DNA of 5,919 nucleotides from AC2028 sp002373595 (GTDB taxonomy: Bacteria; Bacillota; Clostridia; Lachnospirales; Lachnospiraceae), in NCBI GenBank assembly GCA_946616365.1, contig CAMOIX010000051.1, positions 1 through 5,919 of the forward strand, in the 5' to 3' direction. Of the stretch, positions 5,730 through 5,919 are shown piece after piece. The stretch's first letter is position 1. Each line of letters begins with the position of its first letter. Both the position numbers and the translations under genes were made by a program. The notes under the pieces are model-generated. The model saw only the letters and a program-made list of their open reading frames with translations, was not told the DNA's origin and did not search any database.

Positions 5730-5919
5730 TGGCTGAAAAGAAACAGGTCCCTCTGCGCCTGTCCGAAAAACTCTATAATGCCATAGCTGCCTGGGCGGAG
5801 GATGACTTCCGATCCGTCAACGGTCAGATAGAATATCTCTTGACCGAATGCGTAAAGCAGAGGAAAAAGGATGGAAAGTATGTCGGACAGAATATAGATG
5901 AAGAGCAGGAATTCAATAT
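5729..5919 (+). CDS. Arc/MetJ-type ribbon-helix-helix DNA-binding protein, partial (3' end outside window)
   Basis: The frame is open to the window end, giving 63 residues; the C-terminus is missing. An opening basic strand KKQVPLRLS (4-12) is followed by a first helix (about 13-27, EKLYNAIAAWAEDDF), a turn RSVNGQ (28-33) and a second helix (about 33-44, QIEYLLTECVK). This is the ribbon-helix-helix pattern of Arc, CopG and HicB-type antitoxins, which dimerise and put the paired strands in the DNA major groove. The residues likely to face DNA are Q6, P8 and R10 (inferred from the alternating strand). A basic KQRKKDGK stretch and an acidic DEEQE tail follow. The ATG overlaps the SPFH stop as TGATG. 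All three Ile codons are ATA, unlike the SPFH gene. No toxin gene is visible. The fold call is good; the DNA target and role are inferred. Confidence 0.85.
   Translation, partial: MAEKKQVPLRLSEKLYNAIAAWAEDDFRSVNGQIEYLLTECVKQRKKDGKYVGQNIDEEQEFN

Noticed and set aside
5729..5919. Toxin-antitoxin module based on the RHH protein
   Set aside because: The upstream partner is an SPFH membrane protein, not a toxin family, and no toxin gene is visible in the window; the downstream side cannot be judged.

Overview
The window looks like chromosomal DNA from a low- to mid-GC Firmicute of class Clostridia, most likely a Lachnospiraceae member (Butyrivibrio/Roseburia/Blautia-like). This is inferred from strong AGGAGG-type ribosome binding sites, a DUF896 protein (a Firmicutes family), the PAS-GGDEF sequence style, and an SPFH protein followed by a ribbon-helix-helix (RHH) protein, a pairing I recall from this group. 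No taxon is proven. Every supported gene is on the + strand and genes are densely packed; the longest gap between genes is 171 bases. I see no insertion sequences, CRISPR arrays, tRNA or rRNA.

Region 1 (1-3654) is a tightly spaced run of five genes that may be one transcript: an unrecognised four-helix membrane protein; an AlkD-like DNA alkylation repair protein whose ATG overlaps the previous stop (ATGA); a 67-residue DUF896/YnzC-type protein; a PAS-GGDEF-(GAF-like) diguanylate cyclase without a visible inhibitory site; and a histidine phosphatase. Its promoter is not visible and probably lies upstream of the window. Region 2 (3655-4591) is a single-gene unit: an extended -10 promoter, proC (pyrroline-5-carboxylate reductase, last step of proline synthesis) and a clear GAAA-loop intrinsic terminator.

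Region 3 (4592 to the end) is the most interesting part. A near-consensus promoter (TTGACA, 17 bp, TGnTATCAT) overlaps two copies of the perfect palindrome TGATATCA whose centres are 11 bp apart. It drives a membrane-anchored SPFH/band-7 protein with a strong ribosome binding site and highly biased codons. The stop of that gene overlaps by one base the start of an Arc/MetJ-type RHH DNA-binding protein, cut off by the window end. The layout suggests a two-gene module in which a membrane scaffold is coupled to a DNA-binding regulator that might act on the tandem palindromes at its own promoter. That last step is a hypothesis, not something the sequence proves.
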